The notes under the pieces: model-generated | The model's input: only the letters and a program-made list of their open reading frames with translations | Database searches by the model: none | What the model was told of the DNA's origin: nothing | NCBI RefSeq assembly: GCF_010093595.1 | Contig: NW_022985437.1 | Coordinates: 2,140,697-2,204,696, forward strand | Reading direction: 5' to 3' | Length of the DNA stretch: 64,000 bases | Source of the DNA: Mytilinidion resinicola | Taxonomy: Eukaryota; Ascomycota; Dothideomycetes; Mytilinidiales; Mytilinidiaceae | Position numbers and translations under genes: made by a program | In this document: positions 22,200 to 33,495 of the stretch, in pieces | Numbering within the stretch: position 1 is the first letter of the stretch | How the letters are laid out: every line of letters begins with the position of its first letter

Positions 22200-23130
22200 T
22201 TATTATTACGGCCTTAAGCCTTAAACGTAAATACTAGGTTAGCTATACTAGTTAGTATAGAAGAATACTTTTTTTTAAGCACTTTTAAACTTATTTCTAT
22301 TACTTATATAAATAGCTCTTCGGCCTTTTTCTACTACCCTTAATTCCTATACGTCGACGCCAGGTTAGCTATACTAGTTAGCGTGTTTAGATGCTTTTTC
22401 CTAAGCACCCTTTTTTTTATCTCTATTACTTATATAAACAGCTCTTCGGCTTTTTTCCACCGCCCTTAATTCTAAAACGTCGACGCTAAGTTAGCTATAC
22501 TAGTTAGCGTGTTTAGATACTCCTTTCTAAGCACCCTTAAACTTATCTCTATTACTTATACGTTTAGCTTTTCGGCCTTTTTCTACCGCCTAGTAAGGTT
22601 TACTACTAGCTCTACTATTACTATACTACTTAATATATTCTTATACTTTTTACTAAGTACTTTTATCTAAACTTTTATTAACCTTATTAATAGTTTTTTA
22701 GTATTACTTAAACTTCCTTTTTACTATATATACTAGGCCGCGTTATATAATAATAAAGCCTACTATTTAAGAAATTTCTTAAACTTAGGCGGCTATAATA
22801 GCGCTAACTTAGTATATAGAAAAAGCGCCTAATATTAGGCCTAGTTCTTATATTCCTTAGTTAGAAATACTATATAAAGATTATTAATATACTACTACTT
22901 CTATATTTTTAGCTAGTTCTACTTTTTTAGCTACTTCTGCGTAGTAAGCTATATAAGCCTGTATATATTAAATATAGCTATATTAGTAGTAAGCGTAATA
23001 AATAAGTAGTTTTTTAGTATAAAAATATCCTTTTTAAATCTATTATTAATACTAGTTTCCGACTTACTATTATTACTATTGCTATTACTCGTTTTACCGT
23101 CTATATTAATAGCGTCTGCGTTTCTATATC
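22200..23130 (-). pseudogene. RIP-degraded NLR-type (NB-ARC/TPR) gene remnant
   Basis: On the minus strand, reading through stops, the part from about 23,000 to 22,600 resembles the segment joining the NB-ARC and TPR regions of fungal NLR-like proteins (ALFLYTKLALL, LLYNAA, LSNTKKLLIRLIKV, KNILSSIVIVELV). Then at least three tandem units of about 42 codons (about 126 bp) each carry the TPR signature: a KKAEKL helix, RVLRKEYLNTLTS, then IANLAST. Units lie near 22592-22468, 22467-22339 and 22338-22204. In life such proteins act in fungal incompatibility and innate-immune-like recognition. The nucleotide-binding domain was not found and many stops remain, so this is a dead fragment. Confidence 0.7.
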
Positions 23131-23879
23131 TATTTCCTGTTCTACTTTAATATAATAGGTCGTTTTTTCTATACCTTCTAAGTATTTTATACTAAGGCAG
23201 GGTATAGGCAAGTTGTTATTAGGGTGCAATAGTTTTTAAAAGGTAAGGCAATAATTAATTAAGGTTTAAAACGGGGTTATTACTTCTAATAGGTAGTATT
23301 AAAGTCTTAAGTTAAATATAAAGTTCCTATCTATATAAAGGAGCGTTTCTTTATATAAAAGCTCCGTCCTAAGAAACCTTTTACTTATTCTGCTTTTAGA
23401 GCTTGCAGCCCTTAAGCGCCTTAAGCCTAATAAGCGCTTGTTCGGCTCTATGCTTACTTCTCTCTACGAGCCTAATAAGCTATTACGTAACCCTATTCTC
23501 GTAATATCCTATTTTTAGATTATTCCTGTCTACTAGCAGTCTATAGAGGAATCTAGGATCTCTATACGTTCTATATATAACCCTTTTAGTCCTATAACCT
23601 AGTTCTGCGTAATTAGTTTTATCTGCTTACTTATCTCCGTAAATGCCTCTGCGCTTAGGTTGTTTATATTACGGGTTATAATACTCGCTTCCCCTTTTAA
23701 GGCTTTTAGCCCGAAAGTACTTCTATGGTAGGGTCTTAGATAAGTAGCTGGCGATGCCCTATCTATTAGGCCGTTATTATACTACTCTGTTTCTTTTTTT
23801 ATAATATCTAACGCTTTAAAAGCTAAGAAATAAGAAAGCTGTTTTATACTTGCTAATTATATTAACGCGTCTAGTTTAA

Positions 23880-24560
23880 AAGTTATACCTTATTCCCGGT
23901 GCAAGTCTCGGGGTTTATTATATATAGTTTCCACACCTAACTCGGATTATTATACCGCCTGCGTTCGGGCGCAACAATCGAACTATAATATTGCTGGCAT
24001 CTTAGCAGCTGCCTATAAGCTATTGTACTCTACTATTACTTCTCCTAGTTTCTTTGCTAAGTTATTTAGGGCAAAAGTTGTCCCGCGATAAGGATAAACT
24101 CCGTTGCAAGGAGTCGGAAACTTATGCGACTCTTTCCTTCCTTCTAGATGCTTAGAGAGCTGCTATAATAAAGCTCGATCGCCTGGATTCTTAAAAGGAG
24201 TTGTTGCGTAAGCGTGGTAAAAAGATAATATATTATAGTTTCGAGACTCTAGAAGAGCTTAAGGAAGATAATTAGAAGGAGGCTGCGCAGAAAAAATAAA
24301 AGCGTGTTAAGCAGGAAGGCTTGCCTTCTGCCTTAGAAACTGTCGGGTATTTTTCTTTCTCCCTAGGTGTGCTAGGCACTGCCAGCCGTCTATTCTATTG
24401 CTATATATTCTAATTATATAGCAGTAGTATTCCTTCTCCGGGTTTTTTTAATCCTTTCTAGTTAGATAGTACGCTGTTGCTGTTTTTCTAGGCTATTCTA
24501 GATTCTGGCGGTAAAACTGCTGCAGGAGTTCCTAATAGTTCGCTAAACTCTTAACCGGTT
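23880..24560 (+). pseudogene. Decayed coding remnant, possibly transposase C-terminus
   Basis: The + strand can be read as ELLRKRGKKIIYYSFETLEELKED followed by Lys/Glu-rich sequence (its pieces separated by stops) and then a Gly/Thr/Ser tail. This resembles the C-terminal tails of fungal pogo/CENP-B-type transposases, which carry a KRGKKM..RGL..L.EL motif. The catalytic part was not identified upstream, so the call is tentative. Confidence 0.3.
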
Positions 24561-26240
24561 CCTATATGTTTTTGGAGGTGCTATATTCTTTCCACTTAAT
24601 TAGGTACTCCTTTTACTAACCGTGTTATTAGGAATCTAGGATTTGCTTAACTTTATATTTATTATTATTGTCGACCTTTATATTATTTTCTAGCTTAGCG
24701 TTTAGTAGTGCAGGTTCTAGTAGCAATATATAGAAAACCGGGTGTATTTTTATCCTATTAGGTAGCCTAAGCTTATAGTTTACTAGGCTAATAATATTCT
24801 ATATTTTAAATAGTCTAATCTTAATATAGTCTAACTTTATACTTAGTTATTTTATTTTAATATTTTTTCGGAGTAGGTAGACTCTATCTCCCCTCTTAAA
24901 AGTTAGTGTAACACCCCAGTATTAGTTATAATATCTTGCTAACCTTAGTATTATAAATTAGATGTCTATTAAAAGCTGCCTTTATAGCTCTTTAATATTT
25001 TTAACTAATAGTAGTGCCCTCTAGGCCCTTATACTATTAAGTCGGGGTTTTTAATACGCCTTTAGATTAAAACTATAGTTTATAAAAAAGGGTAATACCT
25101 TTATTAACTCTATAAATATACTATTATAGGCGAACTAGGCTATTAGTAGTAGTAATACCTAATTATCCTGCCTGTAATTAATATAGTATTATAGGTACTG
25201 TTCTAAAGTCTAATTAAGCCTTTCCGTTTACCCGTCCGTTTAAGGGTAAAACGCCGTGGAAAGCTTATACTTTGTTCCTAGTTATGCAGTAAGGGTCTGC
25301 TAGAATTTTAATATAAAAAGCTTATTTTAGTCTAAAATTATCTTCTATAGTAGCCTATAATTGCTAATAATATACTTTAAAAAAGCGTAGGCCAGATTTT
25401 CTACTATTAATACTTTTTAGTAAGGGATAAAGTATATATATTTAGTTAGTTAATCCGTAACTACTAATATTACGTTGTATTTTATACCTATTATAGGTTT
25501 AATAGACTATAGTAGCTTAACTATAAAGTTCTATATAATAGATTTTTATACTTTTTCCGGTATAGAGGGACTTTTTATTAGTCTATACAGTACGTATTAT
25601 ACTAATTTATTCTTTATATATTTATATTCGTGTATAATTTTCTCTATTAGTTTCCGGAGTCCGGGGAAATAGAATATTCTTGCAATTTTTTCCCGTGTTT
25701 TTTCCACTTCCTAGTATCCGTGTACTAGTATACTATAGAATTCCTTAATAAGCTCTTTTTATAAGGTTTTAGGTATAAATATCTTATTCTATAAGGTGAT
25801 AATACTGTCCTAGATTTCTCCGCGTTCCTAGTTTATAGGCTCTAGGCGCAAGCTCTGCCAGTTATAACCCGCTAAATCCCGGCTTTCTTAATCTACCTTC
25901 TATACTACCTTAATTTATCTATACTACTTATTATCCTTAGACCTATAAGCAACTGCTGCTTATATATAGTTAAATTTAAGGGTTCCTAGACTGGTTTTTT
26001 TAAGTATAGGTTGCCTAGTCTTCTTAGCTCTTTTTATATAGTCCGGCCTTCTGCTAAGTATATTTATATAAGTATTTTCAAATCTTTTCTAATATATAAT
26101 CTTAAAATTAAAGGTTCCTAGTTTTTCTAACTATTTTTTCTATCTCCTATTTAACTCCTTAGTTATAGTAAAGTATATTAAATTCTTATAGTCTGTGTAC
26201 ACCTATACTATATATACTGCCCCTTTAAAGTAAACTTTTT
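24380..26240 (-). mobile_element. RIP-degraded Ty3/gypsy chromovirus remnant (RNase H, integrase, chromodomain)
   Basis: Reading leftward on the minus strand: RNase H (VYTDYKNLIYF, TITKELNRR, LSRRPDYI) at about 26,190-26,010; integrase (LTKYIYFIPY, ILKF-QTLTA, TDGQTERLNQTLEQY) at about 25,700-25,100; the IHPVFYILLLEPA motif near 24,770; and a chromodomain (KEYLIKWKEY, ELLQQFY) near 24,620-24,490. Order and motifs are those of fungal Ty3/gypsy chromoviruses. It carries many stops and frame breaks. The reverse transcriptase and gag that should precede RNase H are absent: the relic ends at about 26,240 where the base composition switches. No LTR was recognised. Confidence 0.85.
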
Positions 26241-26249
26241 ACTACCTTA

Positions 26250-27204
26250 AACAATCCGACGGCGTTTTGGCTGCTGATTTTGGAGGGTTGTGACGCCGTT
26301 TTCTGAGGCTGACTTGCCACAAAACCTCCCTAACCGCGCCGGCACGGGCACGAGCGCACGTCCCCCTCGGGTTTCCTCTGTTAGTTAGCGTAGGCGCCAA
26401 CAGTTAAAGGGATCCTGGAGCCCGTTTTATGTCCTGGACGCAGCGGCACGCCTGCGACCTCAGTCTATTCTTAACGCCCGCATCATGTCGACCCAAACTG
26501 AGGCCGCTCTGCCTGCGGCGTACTTAAACCCTTCTGCTCCTCGTCAGCAATGGATCCGCGCACAAGGCCCGCTCTTTCTTGTCTTTCCTCCGCTCTCTCT
26601 TGTCTTTCCTCCACCTGAAGCCGCGACTTCAGGACATCGCGCCCGTCTCAAACACACGCCGCACTGCTCGTTGACCAACCCTTGGGACTCCTACCCTCAC
26701 GGCGAAGTGGCACCCGTACTCTGACCTTCGGGTTGTAGGCTCTGCCCCTGTGAGCTTGGGATACACAGCCTCTCCACGCGAAGAGGCCGTCCAGCCTCCC
26801 AATCGGCAGTGGCACGAGTAACCACAAGGCCTTTTTGCACGCCATCGGGAAGCAAAAAGTGTTTGGACAGCATCCGAAGCCGAGAATACTCGGCTCACCG
26901 CCACAACAGAAACCTGGTCACCGTTTACCACCACCTTGTTTAACACCGCTCTGCCACTACAGCAGATCAGCGTCTTCCTTCGTCAAGCTCTTTCGTCAAG
27001 CTCTTTCGTCAAGCTCTTTCGTCAAGCTCTTAGTTAACCTCTTCCTCATTGACATCTACCTTTATTAACCTCTACCTTTGTCGACCTCTACTATCGTCGA
27101 CCTTCGTCGACCTTCGTCAACCTCTACCTCTGTCAACCTCTACCTCCGTCAACCTCTACCTCCGTCAACCTCTACCCTACCTTCGTCGACCTCTACGCAC
27201 CAAC
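26250..27204. other. Left flank and leader of the DUF3435 gene, possible element end
   Basis: Normal base composition begins abruptly here. Two related segments, GACGGCGTTTTGGCTGCTGA (26259) and GACGCCGTTTTCTGAGGCTGA-like (26292), form a degenerate direct repeat at the edge. Small frames at 26485-26724 (+) and 26629-26946 (-) overlap and match nothing known. Pyrimidine-rich minisatellites fill the last 220 bp before the DUF3435 start. Confidence 0.45.
26981..27200. repeat. Two pyrimidine-rich minisatellites in the DUF3435 leader
   Basis: Four perfect 13-bp copies of CGTCAAGCTCTTT occupy 26981-27032. They are followed, to about 27,200, by a 15-18-bp array with core GTCAACCTCTACCTC and GTCGACCTCTAC variants. 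The arrays end just before the ATG at 27205 and are probably transcribed as 5' leader. Confidence 0.85.
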
Positions 27205-29578
27205 ATGCGCCATCGTCTATTGGTTGACGATTCGTCCGAGGCGAGCGAGTATGCGGAGTCTAACGTAGACGACGGTGTGGTGTCGGATACTGATCTGACC
27301 GACGTTGACACTTGTACCGACGAGGACGACGAGGATAGCAAGCAATGCAAAGGTATAGAGGATGGAGCATGGCTATCTTCTGACGAGGACCATCCGCCTG
27401 AGTACTACCTCCAACAGCTGGAAATATTCGACGATCAAGAGTACACAAAAGAGGATTACAAGGACGGCACTACTCGCCTGCTAGATCGCATGGAAGATCA
27501 GTGGAATCAGTAGGTCACCAATCTCCATACTCTAGTGTTAACCTGCGCTGGACTCAAGGATGCAACGCTGACAGCATAGATGCTGGATATACCTTGGAAA
27601 AGACAACCTCCGTTCCTATACGACTGTGTCCGTCTGCACACTATACACTTTCTTTGACTGGCTACTTAGTCAGCGCCGAGGGAAGGGAGGGAGGAAACGT
27701 CAGGGTACTAAGTATGCCAGCTCCCTTGGGACATACTGGAAGGTATATCGCCTAGTATATGAAAGAGCAACCAGTGGCAAGATAGATGGCAAAATGAACC
27801 GGAGCATGCACAAGGTGCTGAGAAAATTGGCTAAGAAGCACAACCTAAAGAAGGTAGGGCGAGATAAGGCCTGCATGTATGTGGAGGATCAGACCAAAGT
27901 GCTGCAAACAAACCTTACAACAACTGAAAAGAGATATCCTCACGGACGGTGTAGGATACAAGCCCAGATCTACTTACAGCTTGGTGGGTTTACGGCAAAT
28001 CGGCCACAAGCTATCCTTGGGCTCCGCTATCGACACATACAGGTTACCCTGCTCCGGGATCCAGAGGGGGGGCCTCATCGGGTGTTGCTAGAGTTCACCT
28101 TCGAATTTACGAAGGAGTTCCTTGGGATAAAAGATATGTAAGTCTACAAGTCTTCCAGCTAATATCTATACATTTTTAAGAGAATGCTAATTTTGGCAAG
28201 GAACACCTTCCCTCTCCCTGAAATCATCTATGACGAATCCCTTATCTTCAGTCCACACGTCTCCCTCCTTGGGGTGCTTTTCCGCGATCAGGCGTTCGCA
28301 GCATACAATCTAATATCCGAAGAGGAATTAAGCAGGCTCTATATTCCACCAGGGCGCAATGAGCTACCATTACGCCTTAATAGCAAATTAGACGATATCC
28401 CGGTACTTCGGCAACCCGTGAGGACCCCGAACGGCTGGGCTATTTCTCCCAATCAGCCTCTTCAGTACTCCACGTTGCTGCCCTGGATTAGAGTACTAGG
28501 AGAGATTACGGGGTTTGCCCAAATCACCCGTCCCTATTCGTTGAGATATAATGGAGGGAAGGCCTTCAATGAGAATGGTAAGCTTAGCCTAAGCCGTCAT
28601 TAGGAAGATGTAGAATTGATGCAATGTATAGGCAATGTCAGCGAGGCTATGCAAAACCTTATGATGACGCACCGCGATATCCGGACGTTCTTGAAACACT
28701 ATCTCTCGCGAAAAATCACCGTAGATACACAAGCTGTTGTGCGAGGCATCCAGCCCCAAGACGCAATAATGCGAGCAGCTTGTACTATGAGTCGCTCAAT
28801 CGATACCCGACGGCCACGACGGCTCACTCCGGAACAATCTGCATCAGTAAACGATCATCCTGCCGTTCAATACCTGCTCCAAGAACGAGAGAGACTTAAA
28901 CGTACCCTCCGAAATGCCACAAAACATCCAAAGTATAAAGAGCTCAGTCGCAAAATCAATCGGGAAAGGCAGCGCCTGCGAGATGCCCTTCTTCAGGATG
29001 TCAAGGAACGTTGGGAGTACGAGCAACCCGTGCGTGATGTTGAGCAGCAGCTTGCCGGCATCGACGTTAAAACCGATATCGTCACAGTACAGCCTCAGTA
29101 TGCTATGCTCCCGGCACAGAAAAAGCTGGTCGACGCTATTATGGCCCCGCCGGGAGTCACTCTGGAAGCAGAGATACGCCGGCGTAATAGAGCCATCCAA
29201 GCCGTCACGGAATATTGTGGGGTCGAGGAGGGCGGAATAAACCCTCTTCGAGCAAAGCGACGGAGCGGAAACGTTGCTCCGCCGGCCAAGAGCCAGTTAG
29301 AGCATGACGAAGAAGCACTAGAAACAGCAAAGGTGTCGGTGTACAAAGAGAAGAGGCCGAAGAGATGTTGGAAATGCATTGGCAATCCCAATCTGCCAAT
29401 CGAAGATCGGATATACGAATTCAGCCGTGAAGGCGATCTCAGCAGACATTTCAAACGGAAGCACTTGAAATATATTATGGAAGGGGAGTCTCTTAGTTGC
29501 GAGCTTTGTCAGGTGCCCCTGGAAAACAAGATGCACTTGCAACGACATGGCCTAGAGGTCCACGGTACAGTTACCTAA
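27205..29578 (+). CDS. DUF3435 tyrosine-recombinase-like protein (Starship Captain family), with C-terminal C2H2-like motif
   Basis: Four exons (27205-27509, 27580-28137, 28201-28577, 28632-29578) give 728 residues with no internal stop. Domains: an acidic N-terminus (residues 1-100); an SAM-like/core-binding part (TFFDWLLSQRRGKGGRK, SSLGTYWKVYRLVYERAT); the DUF3435 catalytic region (FTANRPQAILGLRYRHI with Arg243, then EFTFEFTKEFLGIKDMNTFPLP); PYSLRYNGGKAF with Arg403; and MMTHRDIRTFLKHYLSRK with His427 and Tyr437. Arg..Arg..His..Tyr in that order and spacing fits a tyrosine recombinase, although the usual HxxR box reads YSLR. The end has a Lys/Arg-rich coiled stretch and C-x2-C...H-x4-H at ELCQVPLENKMHLQRHGLEVH. 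Captains of this family move Starship giant transposons and sit near the 5' end facing inward, as here. Activity and true Captain status are inference. Confidence 0.85.
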
Positions 29579-29805
29579 GTATGGACTTCTCACTCTTTCT
29601 CCAGTAAGCTATAAGAACGCGATACTTTGTGTAGATTACGGCATTCTAAATTTAGCAACATTTTATATAAAAATCTCCCATGTATATAGAACTGGATTTG
29701 CGCTAGAGCAAAAACGGTAGCAGTTCTAATACAGGACAGGAGTACTTCCGCTTTTAGACTAGTGTAACTTCCCCTAAGTAGATATGGCACCCAATCTAGC
29801 TCACT

Positions 29806-29914
29806 TGGACGCTGGCGTTGTTAATCCGCTGGCGATTCTGATGCGCCAGCGTTATGGAGCCCATGTTGGCTCCCGGCGCTCATATTCCGCTGGCGATTCC
29901 AATGCGCCAGCGTT
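29806..29914. repeat. Tandem GCTGGCG..CGCCAGC hairpins
   Basis: Two direct copies about 60-70 bp apart, each a short hairpin CGCTGGCGATTC-N-ATGCGCCAGCG. A third half copy precedes them (GACGCTGGCGTT). Related hairpins lie at about 49,425-49,480 and 57,955-58,000. They look like ends of a dispersed DNA transposon family. Confidence 0.65.
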
Positions 29915-29928
29915 ATAGGAAAGACCAG

Positions 29929-29998
29929 GACGCCGCATGCCTTAGCTGGAGAGGCTTGCATGAATGTCTGGGAGTGCCCGAGCCTTACGTTGGCGAAG
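29929..29998. repeat. Dispersed repeat, copy 1
   Basis: About 70 bp beginning ACGCCGCATGCCTTAGC and including GGAGAGGCTTGCATGAAT are repeated with a few changes at 52452-52528, same orientation. Not coding in any obvious way. Confidence 0.75.
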
Positions 29999-29999
29999 A

Positions 30000-32743
30000 T
30001 CTGTACTGGTGTAAAGAGCTCCAATTCGACTTCGTCATTCCAAGAGCCAAACCCCTATCAACACAAAGTTCAGAAGATGAACCAGATCCATAGCAGAGTT
30101 CTAAAGAATTACAAAGCAGATCGCGAGAAGCGTTCTCGTATGAGGCTGTCGGAGAGGTTCGGGAAGCTTGAGAAGGTCGTCGTGAGAATTGAACAGCTCG
30201 CGGGCGTGAACATGCCCAAGGCGACCACCCGGCTGAATGTCAGCCTTCACCTTCGCTTTCACTTCCCACCTTCACTCATCCCATTCAAACTATGGTTCGC
30301 GCCACTCCTCACACTTGCGTCACCTCTTTTTCCGTACGTCGCATCAAACCGCCAATGCCCTCTCAGCAGGCCAATGACACCTCCCTATCCTCTGCCCTCC
30401 TCTCCCAACTCCCGATGAGCATCACCCTCGACCCGCCCAAACGCCCAACCTAGACGTCCGAATAGATGCGGATACATTGCCTGAAGATAGACTTATAGGT
30501 ATTATACCAAACCTATCCCCTTCTATCTTCGTATTGAGTGGGAGCTCACATGATTTGGATAGCAGGGTGGTTCTAACTGATATACCTCTGCTTGTGAGTG
30601 ATTCTTATCTCCACGTGAGGATAAGATCACGTGTCTCTCCCATTTCACCACACGCGTGGCGTCGTCCCAAAGGAGACCAAGGTCTGCACTTGTGGCGACG
30701 TCACCCCTTGACAACGAGACCACAACGCGTAACGAATCGCCCTAAATCCTGCGAAAATCGAACCGCGCCAAAACTAGTCCTAAAACTCGTAGAAGCAGGT
30801 CTAATGTGACGCGGCAGAGCAATAGCCGTATGATATAACATGATGTGGGTGGGTATCGCCAAGTGAGATAGAGTAAATATATTGATGTTGTTGTAGCGAT
30901 GGATCATTTCCCTTGCAGCATAAGTATAGCGAAATTCTCACGAAAAGTGTCACAAGTAGTATCTTTCATCAATCCAGAAGCGTTCAATTTGCTATCGCCT
31001 ACAGCAGTCTTGCGCCCTAAAGCCCCTCCCATGCGACATATGTAGCCGGGAAGTGGAAGATATCCGCTAGTTGCCTGGACTTCGACGATATTGGTTTGTA
31101 TTAAGAGGAAGGAGTACAACGCTTTAGGGCGTAATGGCACATTCCCACAGACGTAAAATAAGAGCTGAATAAACTAGTTTCAATTGCGAAAGCCCCCAAA
31201 CAATGCGAGCAACCGAGCCATAACTAAGAGAAACCAAGCAGTATCGAAGAGAAGTACCCGAACCGCGGATGTCCCCAGAAACGCCTTCCTCGCGGTGGTT
31301 ATGATTACGTCGGCAAGCTTCGATTTTGTAAACTCGCTCGACTCCATAGTCGAGAACATGAACTCGGGTATGCACCTGCACGACGACGTGTCCGACAGCA
31401 TGGTCGAGGTCACCTGCACGGGCTCCGACGAAATAGACGAGATCCTTACTATCGTGAGGTCGATCGTGATGACGATAGAGAGCTTGGACAGGCGCATATG
31501 GACACGACCATCGTCGACCTCTCGATCATCTCCTCGGGGGATGGGTGCGCCGCATATGTAGCTTAGCTTCGTGTACGGGCCGTTGTCCATCGTGTCGATC
31601 ACGGGAACAATGGTCGTCTCCCCATCTAGGACCGTGAAGGTGTAGCAGGAGTCCGTCTCGGGTACCATCGTGTGCCGCCAACCTCGAGCTGGCCCCGTGC
31701 TTTGTAGAGTCGATCCCCTCCTGGTACATAACCAATGTCATCTTGAAAAGCGCACACCAACAGGTACCAGGACCGGCGTTGGGAGGGGCAACGAGAAACG
31801 GCAGCTTGAGCTTGTCCGCATGTTCACTTACGGGCTCCCGATCCCGTGCTTGCCCATGGTAGTAGTGCTCACGGTCCCGCTGGCCGACCTATTCACCCAC
31901 GTCTTCCAGTACGAGGGGTCGACCGCCGTCATGCCCATACCCCAGCTCTTCGGCTTCAGGATTGCGGTCTCGTAAGGGGCCCACCAGGGTGGGTGATCAT
32001 GTCCTCAAGCGGCATCGTGGTGTACAACATGGAGTCGATCTCGGCCGCAGCACTGGCAAGACGGATCTCCCTGACCAACTTCTCGTAGAAGGAGCCATCC
32101 CTATTCAAGTACTCGCCCCAGAACCTGACAAGGGCTGCCTCCGCCCGCAGGATGTGAACTCCTCTTTAAAAGGAAGTTATGACCCGCTTATGCTGCGTCC
32201 TTAAAACTCAAACTCATATTTTCAAGTTGCTCTTTCTCCATCCCCAGACCAGAGTTTTCACGATGCCTGAGCCAGCCAGAAAGCAAGACTTGTATAAATT
32301 CGAACAGTCAAATGTTAAGCCCGAAAAGGGAAAAAATTGTATACAAACTTCGTGTAAATATATTGGCAAAGCGTACCCTAATAAGCCGGGAGCTCCGGCA
32401 GACAAAATAACTCGCGGCTTTCACGTTCCTCTGCAAGGAACTCAACCTGACCAGAAAAAGGAATAGAGGTACCGCAAAGACCGGACAATCCTTTTGTGCA
32501 AGACTAACATTCTGTAGGTCCAGCTCTAAAACCCCCAAAGCACTGAAGCTCAGAGATAGAACGATGGTCTAAATGGCAGTAAAGGCCTCTGCAAGGAAAT
32601 CCGGGCTTTTGTCCCTGAGCAAGACGAGCGTGAGATGATATTTGGAAGGGGCTGCGAGATCCACCAAATCCCTGAGAAACACCGAGTCACTTCATATTCG
32701 TCCTAACAACCTCCAACCATGCCCACTTGCTTCCTTGTTTTGT
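30000..32743. other. 2.7-kb stretch without a confident gene
   Basis: Several frames of 100-160 codons overlap on opposite strands at 31180-32160, e.g. 31180-31668 (-) and 31184-31561 (+). None matches a family and no splice-linked model held together. The minus strand around 32,150-31,980 reads as plausible protein (FWGEYLNRDGSFYEKLVREI) before a stop, so a decayed gene on that strand is possible. 30,440-30,840 appears non-coding. Confidence 0.35.
32263..32466 (+). CDS. Small Lys-rich open frame, unknown
   Basis: A 67-codon frame from an ATG to TAG, Lys/Pro-rich (16% Lys), ending QKKE, with two Cys spaced C-x4-C. No match known, no signal peptide. It may be a real short gene or chance; it is listed because it starts cleanly and has no competing frame. 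Confidence 0.22.
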   Translation: MPEPARKQDLYKFEQSNVKPEKGKNCIQTSCKYIGKAYPNKPGAPADKITRGFHVPLQGTQPDQKKE

Positions 32744-33495
32744 TTACAGCTTTGACAAGCCATCCCTGTTATTGGTTAGTTGTTGATTGCAGCTATTCCA
32801 CCGTTTACATACCATCCCTTTCAGCTTTTGGTAGACTTGATTCCTAGCAACCGAAGAATCTGTAAGATCAGTGTCTATATACGCATGAACAACACGAGCT
32901 TTTTCCCCAGGAGTGAAGGATTTTATGAGGTCTTCCATCCGGCCGTTGAATCTTGTTATTTTAGCTTCGTGAATAAAGATCGCCATAGCTAGATTTAGTT
33001 TCTGATTGAGCTCTTCCCTAAACATTTCTAGCTCGGACAGCCAATCTGCAGGCTTATTCCCAAGAAACTAGACAAAAAATATTAGTCGAGGAAAACTTTC
33101 TGGACTGACGGAGATCCACTTACGTTTGCTGGGATTTCGAAATCAGCAGGAGCAGGTGAAGCTGGCCAATTTGGATGTTCCCTTGCATAGTCGGAAGTTT
33201 TCCAAAGATGTTCAATGTCTTTCAGCTGCGAGGGAAGGGTGACTTGTCTGGTTGTTTGGGAGGCAGCACATATCGCGGCTTCTGCGCTGGAGGCTTGGTC
33301 AACCCGGACGTTGAAGTAATCATTACGAGGGCTGAGCGAAGTAATAGAAGAGGAGTCATCGTCAGAAGGAAGGCATCGTCCAGAATTGAATACAGTCTTG
33401 ACAATGATATTCCATACGTCGTTGATCAAGCGGGAGGCTGGGTGCTGGAGATTCTGTTGGTTGTCGGGAGGTGAAGGAGTATAATAGCGATCCAT
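32744..33495 (-). CDS. Hypothetical spliced protein
   Basis: Exon 1 (33495-33124) and exon 2 (33067-32744) join across a 56-nt intron with good borders (GTAAGT..TAG), giving EIPANFLGNKPADWLSELEM in frame and a 231-residue protein. A second intron near 32,812-32,770 (donor GTATGT) is possible and would change the last 25 residues. The N-terminal third is Pro/Ser-rich; the rest is helical with alternating charge (REELNQKLNLAMAIFIHEAK). No signal peptide, membrane segment or known domain. Frame agreement over the intron supports a real gene; function unknown. Confidence 0.5.

Larger units (their letters stand above)
21400..26250. other. AT-rich, RIP-like mutated block (about 4.8 kb)
   Basis: Base composition changes sharply: TA, TTA and TAG dominate, long frames vanish (almost none above 60 codons), and recognisable proteins can be followed only by reading through many TAG/TAA codons. 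Stops sit where conserved Trp or Gln is expected, as C-to-T changes on either strand produce. RIP makes this pattern in duplicated DNA of many Pezizomycotina. Contents include an NLR-type relic, an unidentified coding remnant and a Ty3/gypsy relic, listed separately. Confidence 0.85.

Noticed and set aside
31180..31668. 162-codon frame (-) and opposing 125-codon frame (+)
   Set aside because: Both are open over the same DNA with no family match or splice links; I could not decide whether either is real, so neither is listed as a gene.
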